The notes beneath the pieces were generated by a model, which saw only the letters and a program-made list of their open reading frames with translations, made no database searches and had not been told where the DNA came from. A DNA stretch of 64,000 nt from Utricularia gibba (Eukaryota; Streptophyta; Magnoliopsida; Lamiales; Lentibulariaceae), in contig NEEC01000012.1 in the NCBI GenBank assembly GCA_002189035.1, positions 186,001 to 250,000 on the forward strand, read 5' to 3'. The translations under genes and the position numbers were made by a program. Positions 49,180 through 62,464 of this stretch are shown here, one piece after another (the first letter of the stretch is position 1; each line of letters begins with the position of its first letter).

Positions 49180-52100
49180 TATATTTCAGCAGGGTAAACC
49201 TGAAAAGCAAGGGCCCCTACCTCCCTGTACGTTCTGTAAGCAGAAAAACCATCTACCGGCTAATTGCTGGTGGCATCCCGAGACTACCTGGGCCTACTAC
49301 AAGCTATCCGGACACCTGGATAAGGTGTGTCCCTTGAAAAATACCATCAACTGGGTGGAAAAAAGGCTGAGCCTATTGGAAACGTGGCTCACATGATTCA
49401 CAATGTAACTGTCTGTGAGGAATTGAATAAGAAGAACATCGAACTCTACTCTCCATTTCACAATTCTCTTATCACTACCTTTACTGATTTAAGAAAGCAC
49501 GGAACCTGGCTGATTGACGGTGGTTGTAGCCATCATGTAGCTAATGATAGAAGGGTATTCACTTCCTTTACGGCACTGAATGACACAACCATAGGAGTGG
49601 CAAATGGAAGCATGTATCTGTGAGAGGCAGTGGAAGCACATGTATCGAGATAGATCAGAAAATAATAAAAATATCAGACGTTTATTATGTGCAAGAAGTC
49701 TCTCATAATCTCCTCATTCCAGGACAGTTAATAGAAAAGGGATTCAAGATACACTTGGAAAATAGAGAGTGCACTCTTCGTGATACTGATTCAAATATCT
49801 TACTCTCTACTCCCATGGTGAATCGCATGTTTCCATTAGCAGTTTCCGAATCCTCATGCCCTTGAGAAATAAGCCTATCAGCAATAGAAGAATCACTACT
49901 TTGGCATAAAAGGCTGGGACATCACCCATCGATTATGTCCTTGAACAAGAAAAACTTGGCCAAAGGAATCCCTATCATTGATCATGCTTAGGAAAAGTGC
50001 ACTACCTGCTTGATGTGCAAAATGACCAGAAAGTCATTTCCCAAGTCCAGCATCAATGCTTCTGGGACACTCGAAGTGACTACTTCAGTTGTGGGCGGTC
50101 CTATTTCTGTCCCTACACGCAGAGTAAACAACTACTATGTCATCCTTGTCGACGAACACTCCAAATTCACCTGGATATATCATATGAGACAAAATTCAGA
50201 GGTTCTCCAACACTTTAAAGCATTCCGGGCACTAGTGGAAGCACACAACGGCAAGAAAATACTCACGCTTTGCTCGGACAACGGGGGAGAATACAGATAA
50301 TTGGAACTGAAAAATATCTATGACTTCAAAGGTATCATCCATCAGTTCACCGCCCCGTACACTCCGGAAAAAAATGGCATCTGTGAGCACATAAATAGTA
50401 CCATTATGAACATGGCTGAATGATTAATGTATGAGAAGGGCTTACCATTGTGTTTCTGGAGAGAGGCTGTGAACACCGCTGTCTACTTACTTAACTGCCT
50501 ACCCTCGAAAGGCTCCAAAGAAAGAAAATCCCCGTATGTAATATGGCATGCTAAGGTCTCTGATCTATCACATATAAGGGTCTTCGGTTCTCTATGCTAC
50601 ATACATGTTCCAAAAGAAAAACGAGCCAAATTAGACCTGAAATCAGACTTAGGCATTCTTCTAGGATATGGTGAGGCATGCAAGGCTTATAGAGTTCTCA
50701 ACTTACATACAAACCAAGTCGAATTGAGCAGAGACGTAACAGTGGATGAAACCAGAATCTATGACTGGAACAAGTCTTCTTTGGCCATGAAAGACCCAAA
50801 CTACCTCTCTGCAACTTTGAATTTGTTTCCAGATGTTGAGGAGGAAGCACCATCCATGAACCCCGCTGAACATCCAACCGTAGCCTCTCCAGATATAACC
50901 TTGTCTAATACACACTCAAGAGAACTATCTCAGCATGAGCCTCAACACACCTAGCTACGAAGTGGAAACTTAGACACTCGAGCAACCAAGGGAGTTACCT
51001 TTCGAGCCCGACATCATCCTTCCAACTCAGTCCGTCAATGAAAAGAAAGCTCATTCTACCGAAGCCGAAAACTTTGGATGTGATAAAGAAGATGAAGGGA
51101 ACACTCAGATATCTGCTGGATTTGCTCCCAGGATGCTGCGTGAAATCTCTAACTCTGAAAAAATTGCAGATGAAACTGATAAAGAGAAACTTCTATATGA
51201 GATCTATGTCCCACATTTTGCCAGCACCTATCCTAGGGAAAATGAAGACTACCACGAAGATTGAGATCACCCTCTACATGTTAGATATATGCCTATTGCA
51301 GAAATACTAGATAAATGTTTGCTAATCTATGAACCCCTCAGCACTTATGAAGCACTCAAAGACCCGGAATGGAGTAAATCTATGTATGAAGACCTTACAT
51401 CTATTGAGGAGCAAGATGTTTGGGAAGTAGTTGACAAGCCTCAAAGAGCGAAAATTCTTGGCCTAAAATGGATCAGAAAACCCAAGTTGAATCCTAACAA
51501 CACGATAAACAAGTTGAAATCTAGATTGGTGGCCTTAGTATACCTGCAAAAGGCTGGAGTTGACTACGTGGAAACCTTTGCTCCAGTAGCTCGTTTGGAC
51601 ACAATCAAGCTTGTTATTGCTATGGCTGCCAGTCTCAAGTGGAAACTGCACCATCTGGAAATCAAGTGTGCCTTCCTTAATGGCAATCTTTACGAAGATG
51701 TCTATGTATATCCTCCACCTGGTCTTGAGATCAAAGAAGGCAAAGATAAAGTCCTAAAATTAAAAAAGGCGCTTTATGGGCTCAAGCAAGCGCTTAAAGA
51801 GTGTTATGGACAATATATGCCTATTTCATTGAAAATGGATGTGCGTAGCAAAAATGACACTACCCTATGCATATTGGAAAATTCAAAGGGTCGAGTAATA
51901 ATAATGTTATACGCAGATGACATTCTTATCACGGGAAGCGACCCTGACCTCATTGAAGAACAAAAGAGGAACCTGAAAAGTAGATTAGAACTTGTGGATT
52001 TCGGACTGGTGTGCTATTTCTTGGGTATGGAAATAGTGCAAAGGGATGTATATATCTTTTTGAATCAAAGAAAATACACTGAAGACTTGATTAACTGTTT

Positions 52101-52973
52101 TGGCCTACAACTGCTAGAGAAAGCTTAACACCGATCTCTCCTGAACTTAAACAGAATTTGAAGAAATCAGACATCACCTGGACAAACCCTCACGCCTTCC
52201 AAACGATTGTAGGTGCCCTAATGTATCTCGCGGCGACTCAACCTGATATCACATTCATCGTACCATTCCTTTCCAGGTTTATGCACAATCCACACATAGT
52301 GCACTTAGGAATCACTAGGAAAATAATATGTTGCTTAAAGAGTACTCTGAATTTCGGTTTACGCTTCAAGAAGGGTACTAACGCTAACCTGCAAGGATTT
52401 GTGGACTCCGACTTCACTGGAGATGAAATTGATTGCCGCTCTACGACAGGCTACCTATTTAATCTTGGTTCTGCTATGTTCTCATGGAACAGTAGAAAAC
52501 AGGACACGGTTGCAAAGTCCTCTGCTGAAGCTGAGTATGTGGCTGCAGCATCTGTAGCAAACCACGCACAATGGATCATCAAACTGTGCGAAGACTTAAA
52601 GATGAATATCATCAAACCCATTGTACTCAAAATTGACAACAAGTCAGCAATCAGTATTGCTCAGAACCCGGTAATGTTTGGAAGAACGAAGCATGCCAAA
52701 ATAAAATACCATGTTCTCAGAGATTACATCAAGCAAGGCTCAATTCAGCTTGAATACATACCTTCGAAGGGGCAAGCAGTAGACATCTTGACCAAAAGCT
52801 TATTTTCCAAAAATTTCCATCGAATCTGGAGCATGTTGTGGTTGCGACAGAATCATGTTGAAACCAAAACGAGGTTCAAATTCCTTCATCAAGGAGGAAT
52901 TTTGACAACTGATGAAGAAATAGACTCCGCTTCGAATCCACAGGAAGAGGAATTGCTTGAAGACGAAGAATAG
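49180..52973 (+). pseudogene. copia gag-knuckle/pol relic
   Basis: Frame-broken polyprotein. The zinc knuckle at about 49226-49330 reads CTFCKQKNHLPANCWWH then SGHLDKVC. Protease at about 49505-49550 reads WLIDGGCSHHVAND, with Gly where the catalytic D-S/T-G triad has Ser/Thr. GAG-pre is at about 49900-50035 (LLWHKRLGHHPS). Integrase at 50080-50945 shows LVDEHSKFTW, CSDNGGEYR and TPEKNGICEHIN, so the D-D-E residues are present although stops intervene. Reverse transcriptase 51289-52128 reads LGLKWIRKPKLNPNN, LEIKCAFLNGNL and YADDILITGS (catalytic pair intact). RNase H 52158-52973 includes FVDSDFTGD, SSAEAEYVA and ADILTKSLF and runs into the 3' LTR. Not functional as it stands. Confidence 0.9.
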
Positions 52974-53420
52974 AAGATGCAAACACGAGATTCTCATACT
53001 CCAACCAAGGGGAAGAACGAGGACTGTGCTTGGATTAGTCTACTGGTACTTGGCTCATGCTAGTTCAAGTCTCTCAGCAAGAGGCCCATCCAAGTTGAAG
53101 GCCCAACTCAAGAAGACTGGCCCAAGTGTGTGGAAAGCAAACAGAAGAACAGAGATTGCGTGTGACAGTCGACGTGAAATGAGGAGTTCAAGATCTACAT
53201 AAATGTTGAGCTCCTCCAAGGCAACGGTCATCTTCCAACGGATGGAAATATGAAACTATTTATAGATCAACTGCTAGAAGATTAAAAAAGGCTAGTTAAT
53301 CAGTCTTCTACATCCAGAAATGGTCTCTCTGTGTGAAGACTTGAAGCTTTGTATACACAAATCTCTACACCTTCCTCTTTCCAACATTTTGATTCCACCA
53401 ACTTTCTGTTTTCACTAACA
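52903..53420 (+). repeat. 3' LTR of copia element
   Basis: 518 bp, starts TGACAACTGATG, ends TTCACTAACA. It is collinear with the 5' LTR. Confidence 0.92.
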
Positions 53421-53760
53421 TAACCAAGTTAAGTTTCCAGTCTTTCCTTTTAGTCTTACTGAACCTAGCATTGAATGGTTTTATGGGCTTTCACCATCTT
53501 CTATCACTAGATGAGAATAGATTATTCAAAAGTTTTTGGATCGTTATTCTCTTGTAAGAAGAGCTTGAGCTAGAAACATAGCCGTGATGACAATGAGACA
53601 AAGTGTAGAAGAAAATTTATAGGAGTATTACAGTCATCTATGTATGTTTCAAATTGGAGACTTGGACCTAGAGAGTATTCTCACCTCAAAACAGGGTGAG
53701 AAATCCACAAAGGAAGTGGAAAATATCCTATCCTGTCAACAAAATTGTTCATGCTGGTGC

Positions 53761-54360
53761 ATACCACTTTGAGAACTTTGATGAAAACCCTCATACTCAG
53801 ATCATGGAATGCAATTCACTTTTACCCTTATTGTATATAGCCTCTTTTAGCTATTAACCTTTCTTCCTTGCACATATTTTTAATGTAGTTACAAAGAAAA
53901 CATCGAGCACTTGGATCACAACAACCTTGCTCCACATGCATTTAAAGCTATCTTCAAGTGCACCTAAAGGTGCTCTTTGGGGTAATTCAAAGCCACCTCC
54001 AAGGCTATCATCAAAATAGAACCATCTCTGGTGCATCGATGACCGAACTCCAGGTGAATCTAAAGTTAACGCCATGCAAATCTTCAAGCGACATCCAGAG
54101 CACACCTAAAGTTCAAAGTGAATCTTCAAACCATCATTGACTCTAGGTACATATCAATGACACCTTTGGGTGCATTTTCAAGAAAAAGCCTCCCCTCAGA
54201 AAATATCAAAGTCTTCTTCTAGCACATTTTTAAGACAAAGCCACTTTCAAGTACACCTAAAGCCGCCTACGAGAACATCTTTAAAATACAGCACACTAAA
54301 AACAACTCCAGAGGGCTATGCAATCGCCAAAAGACACCATCATGTGCTATCATAGTAAAT
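53761..54360. repeat. Degenerate tandem repeat with CACCTAAAG motif
   Basis: CTTCAAGTGCACCTAAAG-like phrases recur near 53951, 54088-54110 and 54246 with intervening AAAGCCACCTCCAAGG-like words. The spacing is irregular (about 140-150 bp). It probably belongs to the 3' part of the gypsy relic. Confidence 0.35.
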
Positions 54361-57300
54361 CCTTTGTTTAGTGAACCCAAATAGATTCATGAGGTAAAAA
54401 AATGAATACACAACTTAATAAATCCAATTTAAAGGTACACCAGAAAGAAGGGTTGTGCATAAACTTATTCATATATAACACACAAAAAGTTAGACCTACT
54501 TGTATAGTGATCTAGGATACGTAGAAAACTTGAAACTGAAAATGCAAGAAGATAGCCTAGGTAGCTCATCGAGAGAGTAAAGGCCACTATTTGAGTGAGC
54601 ATCTATCTCTTATAATACGGAGTCATCTCATTCTATTTTTTAAATTAAAATTAGAACTATGTTATCTTTTTACTTTTATCCTGACAATTTCTATTTATGC
54701 TCCATTAGTTTTCAGACTATTTCCTTGAATTTCGACTCCAAAATACTAAACATTTTATTTGGATTTGTAAATTCTTTGTATTAAGACCTTATAAAATTTA
54801 TTTGATACAAAAAATTTTACTTTTCACAATCATGTAAAAGCTTTTGTTTATCATTTGCAGTGGTATGTTAGGTATTTTTCATTTGTTAAGTTATTCTCAG
54901 AGTCGCCTAAAGCCTCCAAAATTTAATGATGTAAGTTCTTTATTTAACACTTCAATTACATTGGTTAAAAGTGACATTTGATTAAACTGCATTTCAAAAT
55001 TCAATGGTAAAAAGCAATTACTCCACATCATCTTCCCTTCACTTATGGTGACCGTAAAGGTGTTAATGCCACAAATAGAGTTCTTAATTTTGATTTTAAA
55101 TGTATTGGTCAGATAACTCAAAGAGCTATTTATACAAACATACACTCTAATAAAAAGCAAAGGTTGAAATCTTTCTTGGAACATATTTGTTTGACATTAG
55201 ATGTTTAGACCATTGTTGTTATTCAAAAAATTTTAAATAATCAATGTCTACTAATACAATATAATTTTTTTTGGCATGTATATATTTGATATGATATATC
55301 TAATATAAGATAGTTGAATTATTAAATTAATTTTTATATTACATACTAATTTAATATTTTTTATACAATATTTTATTATATTAAATCATAATTTCGTATT
55401 GGAATTATTCAAAACATGAATGATAAATATTTTTAATTTTAATTAATTAGAAAATTTTAAATCAATTTTTAATGTTTGCATTTTAATTATACGAAATTCA
55501 GTAGTATTTTTAAATAACTTAACAATTTTTAATGGTATTTTATGTGTAAAATTATTTACAGTTATTTTAAAATACTATCTTAATAACTAAAAATATCTTT
55601 AACCTCTTGATTGCTAAAGTATTTAAAACGCTACTATAATACAAATAAAATTCACCTCTTACCGTTACTTTCCTAATTTTCTCTTGCTTCATAATGCATT
55701 TTGAGTAAATATATAAGTATGTTCATTCATGATGTGGTGCAATGTCTTATTTATATATCTAATTGAATGAATGAATTCTGGGTATTCAAAGCTGCAGATA
55801 ATCATTTATTAAAAATATTTATTTTATTAAAGTTTATATTAAATTTAATAATATATTTTTATTTTAATTTTTTATTAAAACAGATAAAAGTGAAGGAATG
55901 AAAGAAATACACGTATACATATAAGATTCATACAATGTTTACTATAAAAATTTTATATTATAATTATTTTTTTATTTTTGAAAAATTGTAATTCATTTTG
56001 GATGCACCATATTATCTTTTGCATAAATAATGAGAGTTCATATAAGTTAGATAGTGATATTAAGTTAGTTTATACTCATTATTTATTGAACCTTAATTTT
56101 TATAATTTTATAAAAAATAATATAAAAATCTAGATCCTAACCCGAAATTTGGTGAGCACTTTAGATTAGGGTTGATCTAAGTTGACCTAATACAACTTTC
56201 ATCTCAAGCTGGTCGTAACATATGGACAGGAACATGCAAAAAAATTATAATTATTATTATCAATAAGGGGAACAAGCATAAATAATTGGGTTATAAAGTG
56301 GGATGAGCCTAGTAATCCAATAAGCTTATGATCTACGTAGACTCCTGTTGAGCAAAACAAGTAAAACAGGTCCGACAAATAGGAAAAACAAAATCCAGTT
56401 AAATGAGAAAATTTACCTTTTGAGATATTGGTACCATATCTTCGACCATATATTCTCAAGGATTTGTAAATCTGGGACACTAAATATTTACACTATATTC
56501 AAGAAAAAAGAGGTGTCCACAAAGTCAAGAAATAACTAGATGCTTTTCAAGTTTATTTCAATTTTTTGTTGTTGTTGTACATGTTATTATGCTAGACATA
56601 ATAGACTATCTATTGTGGAATAAAGTAGTTCTACCTTGGCTTATACCTCTTTGACTCTAAGCTACTCTACTCTCTTCATGCTTGGAAGCTTCAAGTTGAG
56701 TAGTTGAATAGACAGTTTCCCACAACTTGGAAGCTTAGAGATATAATAAGGTTTCATCTGGATAGCAGCTCAGGTTGCTTAGTCCTCTGAATGGCATTGG
56801 AGTAGCATCCATATTCAGACGAAGCCCGATACCAATCTCTGGTTGTAACGAAGTGGATCAAGGAAGAGGAAATGTGCACCTTCTTGACAACAGACTTTGA
56901 CAACGATTCACTCACTACATCTATAAAAATGCCAGTAAATAAAGACACAATAAAAGTAACACTTCTTCGAAAGAGTTGATGTAGATAACTTCAAGTTTCC
57001 AATGTCAAAATGATGGCTGATTTCTAAGAAGTCCACATAAGTCATCATCGACACACAACCAAGTCTTGAAGCAGGGGATCTAAGTGCCGACTGGAAAAAA
57101 AAAAAGAAGATGTTTGTAAAATAAAAATGTAGTAATTAATATGCAAGAGCAATAACAGTCCAATTTGCGCGATATCTTTTAAATACTAATAATAAATACC
57201 TGGAAAACAAGGCAGGTATGATGGGCCCACGAGACAGACAGACAATGCAGCCATTAAAATTAAGGTTTCAATTTTTCATGCGCATTTTTAGAATGGCCCA

Positions 57301-58406
57301 CCAAGTTTGACTCATTAGCTTCCATAAAACAAGCATGTCATGTAAAAAAAAGAAAAAAAATCTAGATGACAATCTTAGGTGGTTGGCTGTGCCTTCAGAA
57401 TCATCAGTTGGTCTCTTAGTTAGTAACTAGTCCTTGAACATTTAATTCAAACTGTAATAATGTACTTGTATAATTTGTGTGATATATATGATATGTATTT
57501 ATTCAAATATATTATTAATTATTTGAAATATATGTATTTCAAATACTTTAAGGAAGGGGTTATTCAATATGATAATCTATTGTATATCCTTAAAATATGG
57601 GTTGAACCTCAAGGGCTTATTAAATTTCATAAATTCTGAGTTCTTTTTTTTATTATTATTTTCTAATGCATTTTATTCACGTGCACATTAAAACCAATCT
57701 CACACTCCAAAATAAAGTGAAATACCTCAATTTTGATATAGGCCGGCAGCACCTATTCGCCTTTTTGTATTCGATTTCATGCAAACCCATCAATAGTTCT
57801 TATAATAATCAATGTTCTAAATTATCAAAATTCGAACATGTCATATGCTGAAACATGGCAACTCCAAGTCGATTTTGGTTTCCAGACCGCTGCTCCGGTC
57901 TACATCGGCAGCACGAGGATAGGATAGTGCATTGATAAAAAGGGGCGATGAAGAATGAAGAGGCGATGGGGGTTTGGTTGGGGCTCACCCTATCTTAACC
58001 TAAAACTTGGTCACCCTATGCGGCTGTTGCATTGCTGAGATTTCTCCTTTTCTTGCTTTTATGGTATAATAATCAATACAAGGCAGGTACGCTACTTCCA
58101 TGATAAATGTTCCAAAGTGTTGCTCGACTTCGGTGTCCCTCCTAATTCATTCACGCCTACGCGTCGTAAACTGGCTTCGGTGTGATCCATGATCAGAAGA
58201 AAGACGAGAACTTGCTTTATGCTGATGCAGTGTGCAATGTTTTCTTTTTGATAATGCAAAAGGATGAGCGATTACATCCCTTTTTTGAAAAAGTAGTTGC
58301 GTTTCTCTTCCTTCTCAAGAATTGGTAATTAGGATTGGAAGACAGACAAAGAATCATTAGAAGCATAACAATCCCGCGACATTCATTTCATTTCACTCGC
58401 TACATC
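54361..58406. other. AT-rich spacer, no gene recognised
   Basis: Low-complexity sequence and short chance frames. No coding block, RNA gene or clear mobile element seen. The last few hundred bp include the 3' UTR of the SHI/SRS gene on the minus strand. Confidence 0.45.
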
Positions 58407-59419
58407 TCAAGATCTGGGTGGCGGGAAGAAGTGTGTGCCGGCCATGAAAGCATTCAACGGCGTAGGGTAGAACGGAGGTTCGAGGATCCCGGCTGAGGAT
58501 GGAGGCGCCGCTGCGGGGACAATGAGGTGCTGGCCGCTGGAGGTCCCGGCATGGTGGCGTCCGTCCAGGCCTTGATCATATAAAATCCCTTTGAAAATAT
58601 GGCCGCCGATCGTGACCGCCGTCTGATAAGCCGTTTGCTCCTCCGTGTTGTCCATGGAGGTCACCCTCACACACCGGAAAATCGCCTGAGAGCTCACTTC
58701 AGCTGGAAACGTACCCAACTCAAACCCTAGTCGTTATTGTCACAAAAAAAAACAGTAAATGCCGACAGAAAACATAGGAAGCGGCTTTGTTGTTAGCAAT
58801 TTTTTCGTATAAATTATAACATAAACCGTGCAGTTACAATAAAATTACCTCCTTCAATAACAAACAAACCACGCACTAATCCGAAGAGATTGAATTTTAC
58901 TGAAAACAATATTAGATTAAGAATTCGAATTCTGAAAAATATTGTAAAGGAAAAACCTGATGCCGGGTTGGTGGCGCAGGCAAGCGAACCGCCACCGTCG
59001 CCGGTTTCCCTCAATCGCTTGGTACTCTCTCCTCTGACAACCATTCCCTGCTGGCGCTCGCGGCGTTTCGCCGCCGGAACCCACGTGCTCTTCACGTGAG
59101 TCGCGCACTCGAAGCCTCGGCTCTTACAACATGTTCTGCATCTGAAATGGACGCAATCTTTCTTGGCCTGATTCCCACAGTCCTGACAGTTCATCCCTTC
59201 GTTTCTCAAAACCCTAAACCCTGATCTGAACCCCAAATCATTATTGTCATCCAAGCTATACGGATTCTGACTCTGGGGTCTTTGCTGCTGCTGCTGATAA
59301 CACTGCTGCCATAAATCCAAGCCTTTTCTATAGATCTCTTCTTCGTTCTTCAGCAGTAGCTGGTAATTCTGAGCTTGCTGCTGCTGCTTGTTATGATCTA
59401 AAGAGAAGAAAGTTGACAT
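58407..59419 (-). CDS. SHI/STY-related (SRS, LRP1-like) zinc-finger transcription factor
   Basis: Two exons, 59419-58957 and 58726-58407, with a 230-bp intron, give 260 aa. The start [15 protein letters not shown] fits the family (MSxFFSL). Gln-rich stretches precede the RING-like zinc finger: [34 protein letters not shown] (about 77-109), followed by the basic tail [12 protein letters not shown]. Exon 2 carries the IGGH domain: [19 protein letters not shown] (IGGH at about 194-197), and the protein ends in a Pro/Ala-rich tail. SRS factors bind ACTCTAC-like elements and activate auxin-synthesis (YUCCA) genes in leaf, stamen, gynoecium and root primordia. It is shorter than SHI/STY1 because the linkers are compact. 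Intact. A ~50-bp tandem repeat lies 120-290 bp upstream. Confidence 0.94.
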
Positions 59420-59540
59420 GTTTCTGCGGTGTGTGGAGCCTCAATTTCTGGGAAAAAATCCATGGAGAGAAAAATGAGGTTTTCCTGAGACCCTATCCTA
59501 TAAAAACATGGGTGTGGGCTGAGTTGTAAATAGCACAAAC

Positions 59541-59710
59541 ATGTGATCCTTATTTCCGGGGTTATGATGAAAATATTGAAAATCGGAAAACAAGAGATGA
59601 TGTCTAATTCTGGGTGGTAGTGAAAATACTGAAAATTGGAAAAAGATGTCATCTTTATTTCTGGGTTATGATGCAAATATAGAAACTTGGAGCAAGATTT
59701 GATCTTTAAT
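59541..59710. repeat. ~50-bp minisatellite upstream of SRS gene
   Basis: Three to four diverged units start near 59541, 59597, 59646 and 59698. Each has the pattern GAT(G/C)xxTTATTTCTGGG, then TTATGATGAAAATA and GAAAATTGGAAAA. They lie in the 5' UTR or proximal promoter of the minus-strand SRS gene. Confidence 0.75.
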
Positions 59711-62464
59711 TCTTGGGTTTTTTTTTTATTTGTTGTTGCGATTTGGGGTGTTGTGCAGACTGGAAAAGAACAGTGTGTTTGTTCCTATTTGTGATTATTT
59801 GGGGCTTTTGTTTCTCTGCAAAAGCTTCAGCCTTTTTTCCCTGTCTCTGAAACTTAATTTAAGGAATGCTTTAGGGTAGAACTCATAAGTCCAGTCCACT
59901 GTGTTCCTACTTACTGCTTCATTCTTTAAGTTATTTGATAGAACATCCAAGGAAAAATAGGCTCCGAAAATATAGTTCACTCGGGAATGAGTATTTGTTA
60001 AACACTTCAAATTTTATTTTTGTGTATTTTTAGTGAGTTCAGTACGGACGAATCCCGCCAAATTCCAGATCCTCAAATGGGAGGAACGAGGTGTGGTTAT
60101 TCTTCCCAAGTATCAGTCTTATCACACAAGAGCGTTGTTAATTTTCTTAACACTCAGCAGGTTTGAAAGGCATTCAACGTTGCAGCCCAATGTGTTTTGA
60201 ATCCCATTGCCATGAGCAATGCAACTCTCAGCATACGACAGTACTTCGACGGATATCTAGTGCAGATCATCAAACCCCAACTGTTGTTTACGACAGTAAA
60301 TGGCCAGTGTAAAAAGGGATTATGCTCTCAACTCTCATTTGCTCTGTCGAGGGGAACGCAAATCTGTGAGCAAGTGTGTCTGGAACACAGACGCTGATGG
60401 AGTAGATTGAATTTTTATATTTTGTGTCATTTTAGTGCATTAAATTCACAGCCTGCTACCGCCGCCATCGACTCCTGCAACAACTCCTCTGCAACCTCAA
60501 TTTAATAACGCAAACCCCACCACACTCCCTCCTTCATTTTCCCCGCGCTCGTCGCACAGGCTCATCAATCAAGAACAACTAGAATTTTCTTTTTTTTTGT
60601 TTGTTTTTCCAACATGGGCCCTCATCTCCGTCTCCAAATCGACGGCCCACGCTTCGTCACGTGGCGCCGATGGGCGGTGGCGGGGGTCATCTTTTCACCG
60701 GAAAACACGCCCTACTTTTTTCCCTATCTTCCTCAGTCGTCGTTCTGCGTTCTGACACTTGCTTGTTTTGTGCTTGAAATAAATAATTGCTGTCTGTCTG
60801 GTTGAATTCCTTTTTTTTTACAGAAAACATTTTTATCATTAATTTCGATGATTAATTAACTAGTTAATAACATTTTAGGCGAATTGGGAAAGCTTGGGGC
60901 CCTCTCCTCCAACCAGAAATCCACTTGAGCACCCCGTAAAGCCTAACCCCCCATAAGCAGGGGAGTGTCTCTTATTCTTGTTGAGTAATAAAAAAATGAA
61001 ACAGTATTCTGTTGAATAGTGTGTCATAAATGTGCATTTGGTGTTTTAGGGGCTCGAGGTTCATCCTGTTCCACTGTTGGACAGACACTTGTTTCTTCCT
61101 TTCCCAGTCCACTGACTCGTGTTCTCAACTGTACGCATTGCCGCATTATGAAGCCATCACGATCATCGCTGCCGCTTCTTCATTTATCCCCGGAACTTGG
61201 ACTTGGACTTGGACTTGGTATGCAATGCAATGCAATGCATGCTGCTGTACGAACGCGAGCGATCCTCCCGCAGTGCAGGGCCAGGCCAGACCACCGAAGC
61301 AGCTTGGAGGGCATCCCTGTAACTTCACCCTTCCGGGCCTTCACGCCACTCTCGGCCCAGAATACAAATTGTTCGTTCGATGGCCCAGATTGTTGATTGC
61401 TTTTAGAAACGCGCGTGTGATGTCAAATTGTCATCCACACACCTGATGTGATGACGCCTGTTCCTGTACAGTAGTTCCCCGCCCACCCAGCGAGACACAA
61501 ACACAGACAGACAGACCGGTCTCTTCGAGCCCCCAAAGAGCCGCTTTGCGCAAGTCAAACCAGCGGTTTAAAAAAACCAAGAGTCACGCTCGGGCTTCCC
61601 AGGAGGGAAGACGCGTGTAATCGGTGGGTGATTTTACAAATTTCCAGAATATTTCCTTCTCGAGAAAAACTGAAATCCAAAACAGATAAATTTAACACAA
61701 CGATTTTATGTTGAAATCCAAGATTAAGTATGTTGATAAATTGTGAATTGATTGAGTCTGATATAATTTATATTTATTGTATATTTAAATTTCATGTGGT
61801 CCGATCCCATCAAATCTTTGAATTCCACAAAATGTCGGTAATGTCAAATGCAAGCTGATTATCAGCAACCCAGTTCCCTTTATGAGTAGTGCAGCCACAT
61901 CCAGCCTCTGGCAGAGGTAGCGCCCGAGGAGACTCCATTTGATGAAGAGGGTCATCAGATCAGATCCCCATCTGGGTGTCCACAGAACTGCCCCTGGCCC
62001 TGCCCTGCCCTCCTCAGAAGTGAAGGGATCACTATGCAAACTCATTATTTTATTCTTCCTCTGGAAATGATCGCCAAACGCGAATTACGTGTTTATCTTT
62101 AATTATTCCGGAAGCCCCGCAGCACTTCTGGGAGTGGAGCAACCGGTACGCCTGCTTGGACCGAGACCCAGTAATGGAATGCAATGGAATGGACTGGAAT
62201 ATGCCTGCCCTCAGCAACACAGACGCAATACAAAATGCCCTCCGCCTCTTTTCAAAAAAACGTGCTTCGAATACGCTGTTGGCACAAGTCGTTCTTTATT
62301 CGCCAGCCCATGCATTTCATTCATCTCCTTATTCCTATTTACCTCCATAGTCGTTTTCAGATAAATACATCAAATATATTTTTTTCTTGTAAGAAAATCA
62401 TTTCAAAATTTCAATATCACACGGTTGTAAGTGTAAGATGACGGCGCCTTCCTTTGAAAGGCAC
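59711..62464. other. Spacer between divergent SRS and SLAH genes
   Basis: No gene recognised. A G-box, CACGTG, lies at 60658-60663 in a GC-richer patch (60610-60720). An (ACTTGG)4 run is at 61195-61218 followed by (TGCAA)n at about 61220-61236. Short chance frames only. Both neighbouring genes point away from this interval, so it carries two promoters. Confidence 0.45.

Larger units (their letters stand above)
48403..53420 (+). mobile_element. Ty1/copia retrotransposon with two LTRs, coding region defective
   Basis: 5' LTR 48403-48921, 3' LTR 52903-53420, internal 3.98 kb. The order gag-knuckle, protease, integrase, reverse transcriptase, RNase H is the copia order. Polypurine tract AAGGAGGAATTT lies just before the 3' LTR. 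Directly after the 5' LTR comes TGGTGAACCCAACGTG, which is not the usual initiator-Met primer site (TGGTATCAGAGC). Most of gag is missing: only about 300 bp separate the primer site from the zinc knuckle. No 5-bp target duplication is seen at the flanks. Confidence 0.92.
48290..53760 (+). pseudogene. Ty3/gypsy gag relic split by a copia element
   Basis: The left half, about 48300-48402, reads NDDPNNHLRELHTTYASMHL. The right half, 53421-53660, reads KFPVFPFSLTEPSIEWFYGL, then QKFLDRYSLVRRA and VMTMRQSVEENL. These are successive parts of a retrotransposon gag (PF03732 type). The right half is in the same frame as the left when the insert 48403-53420 is left out. Both halves contain stops or shifts, so the gag was already old or decayed afterwards. 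Confidence 0.75.

Noticed and set aside
61019-61446. Two overlapping frames of 125-138 codons
   Set aside because: Include microsatellite-encoded runs (LGLGLG, WTWTWT) and no known domain.
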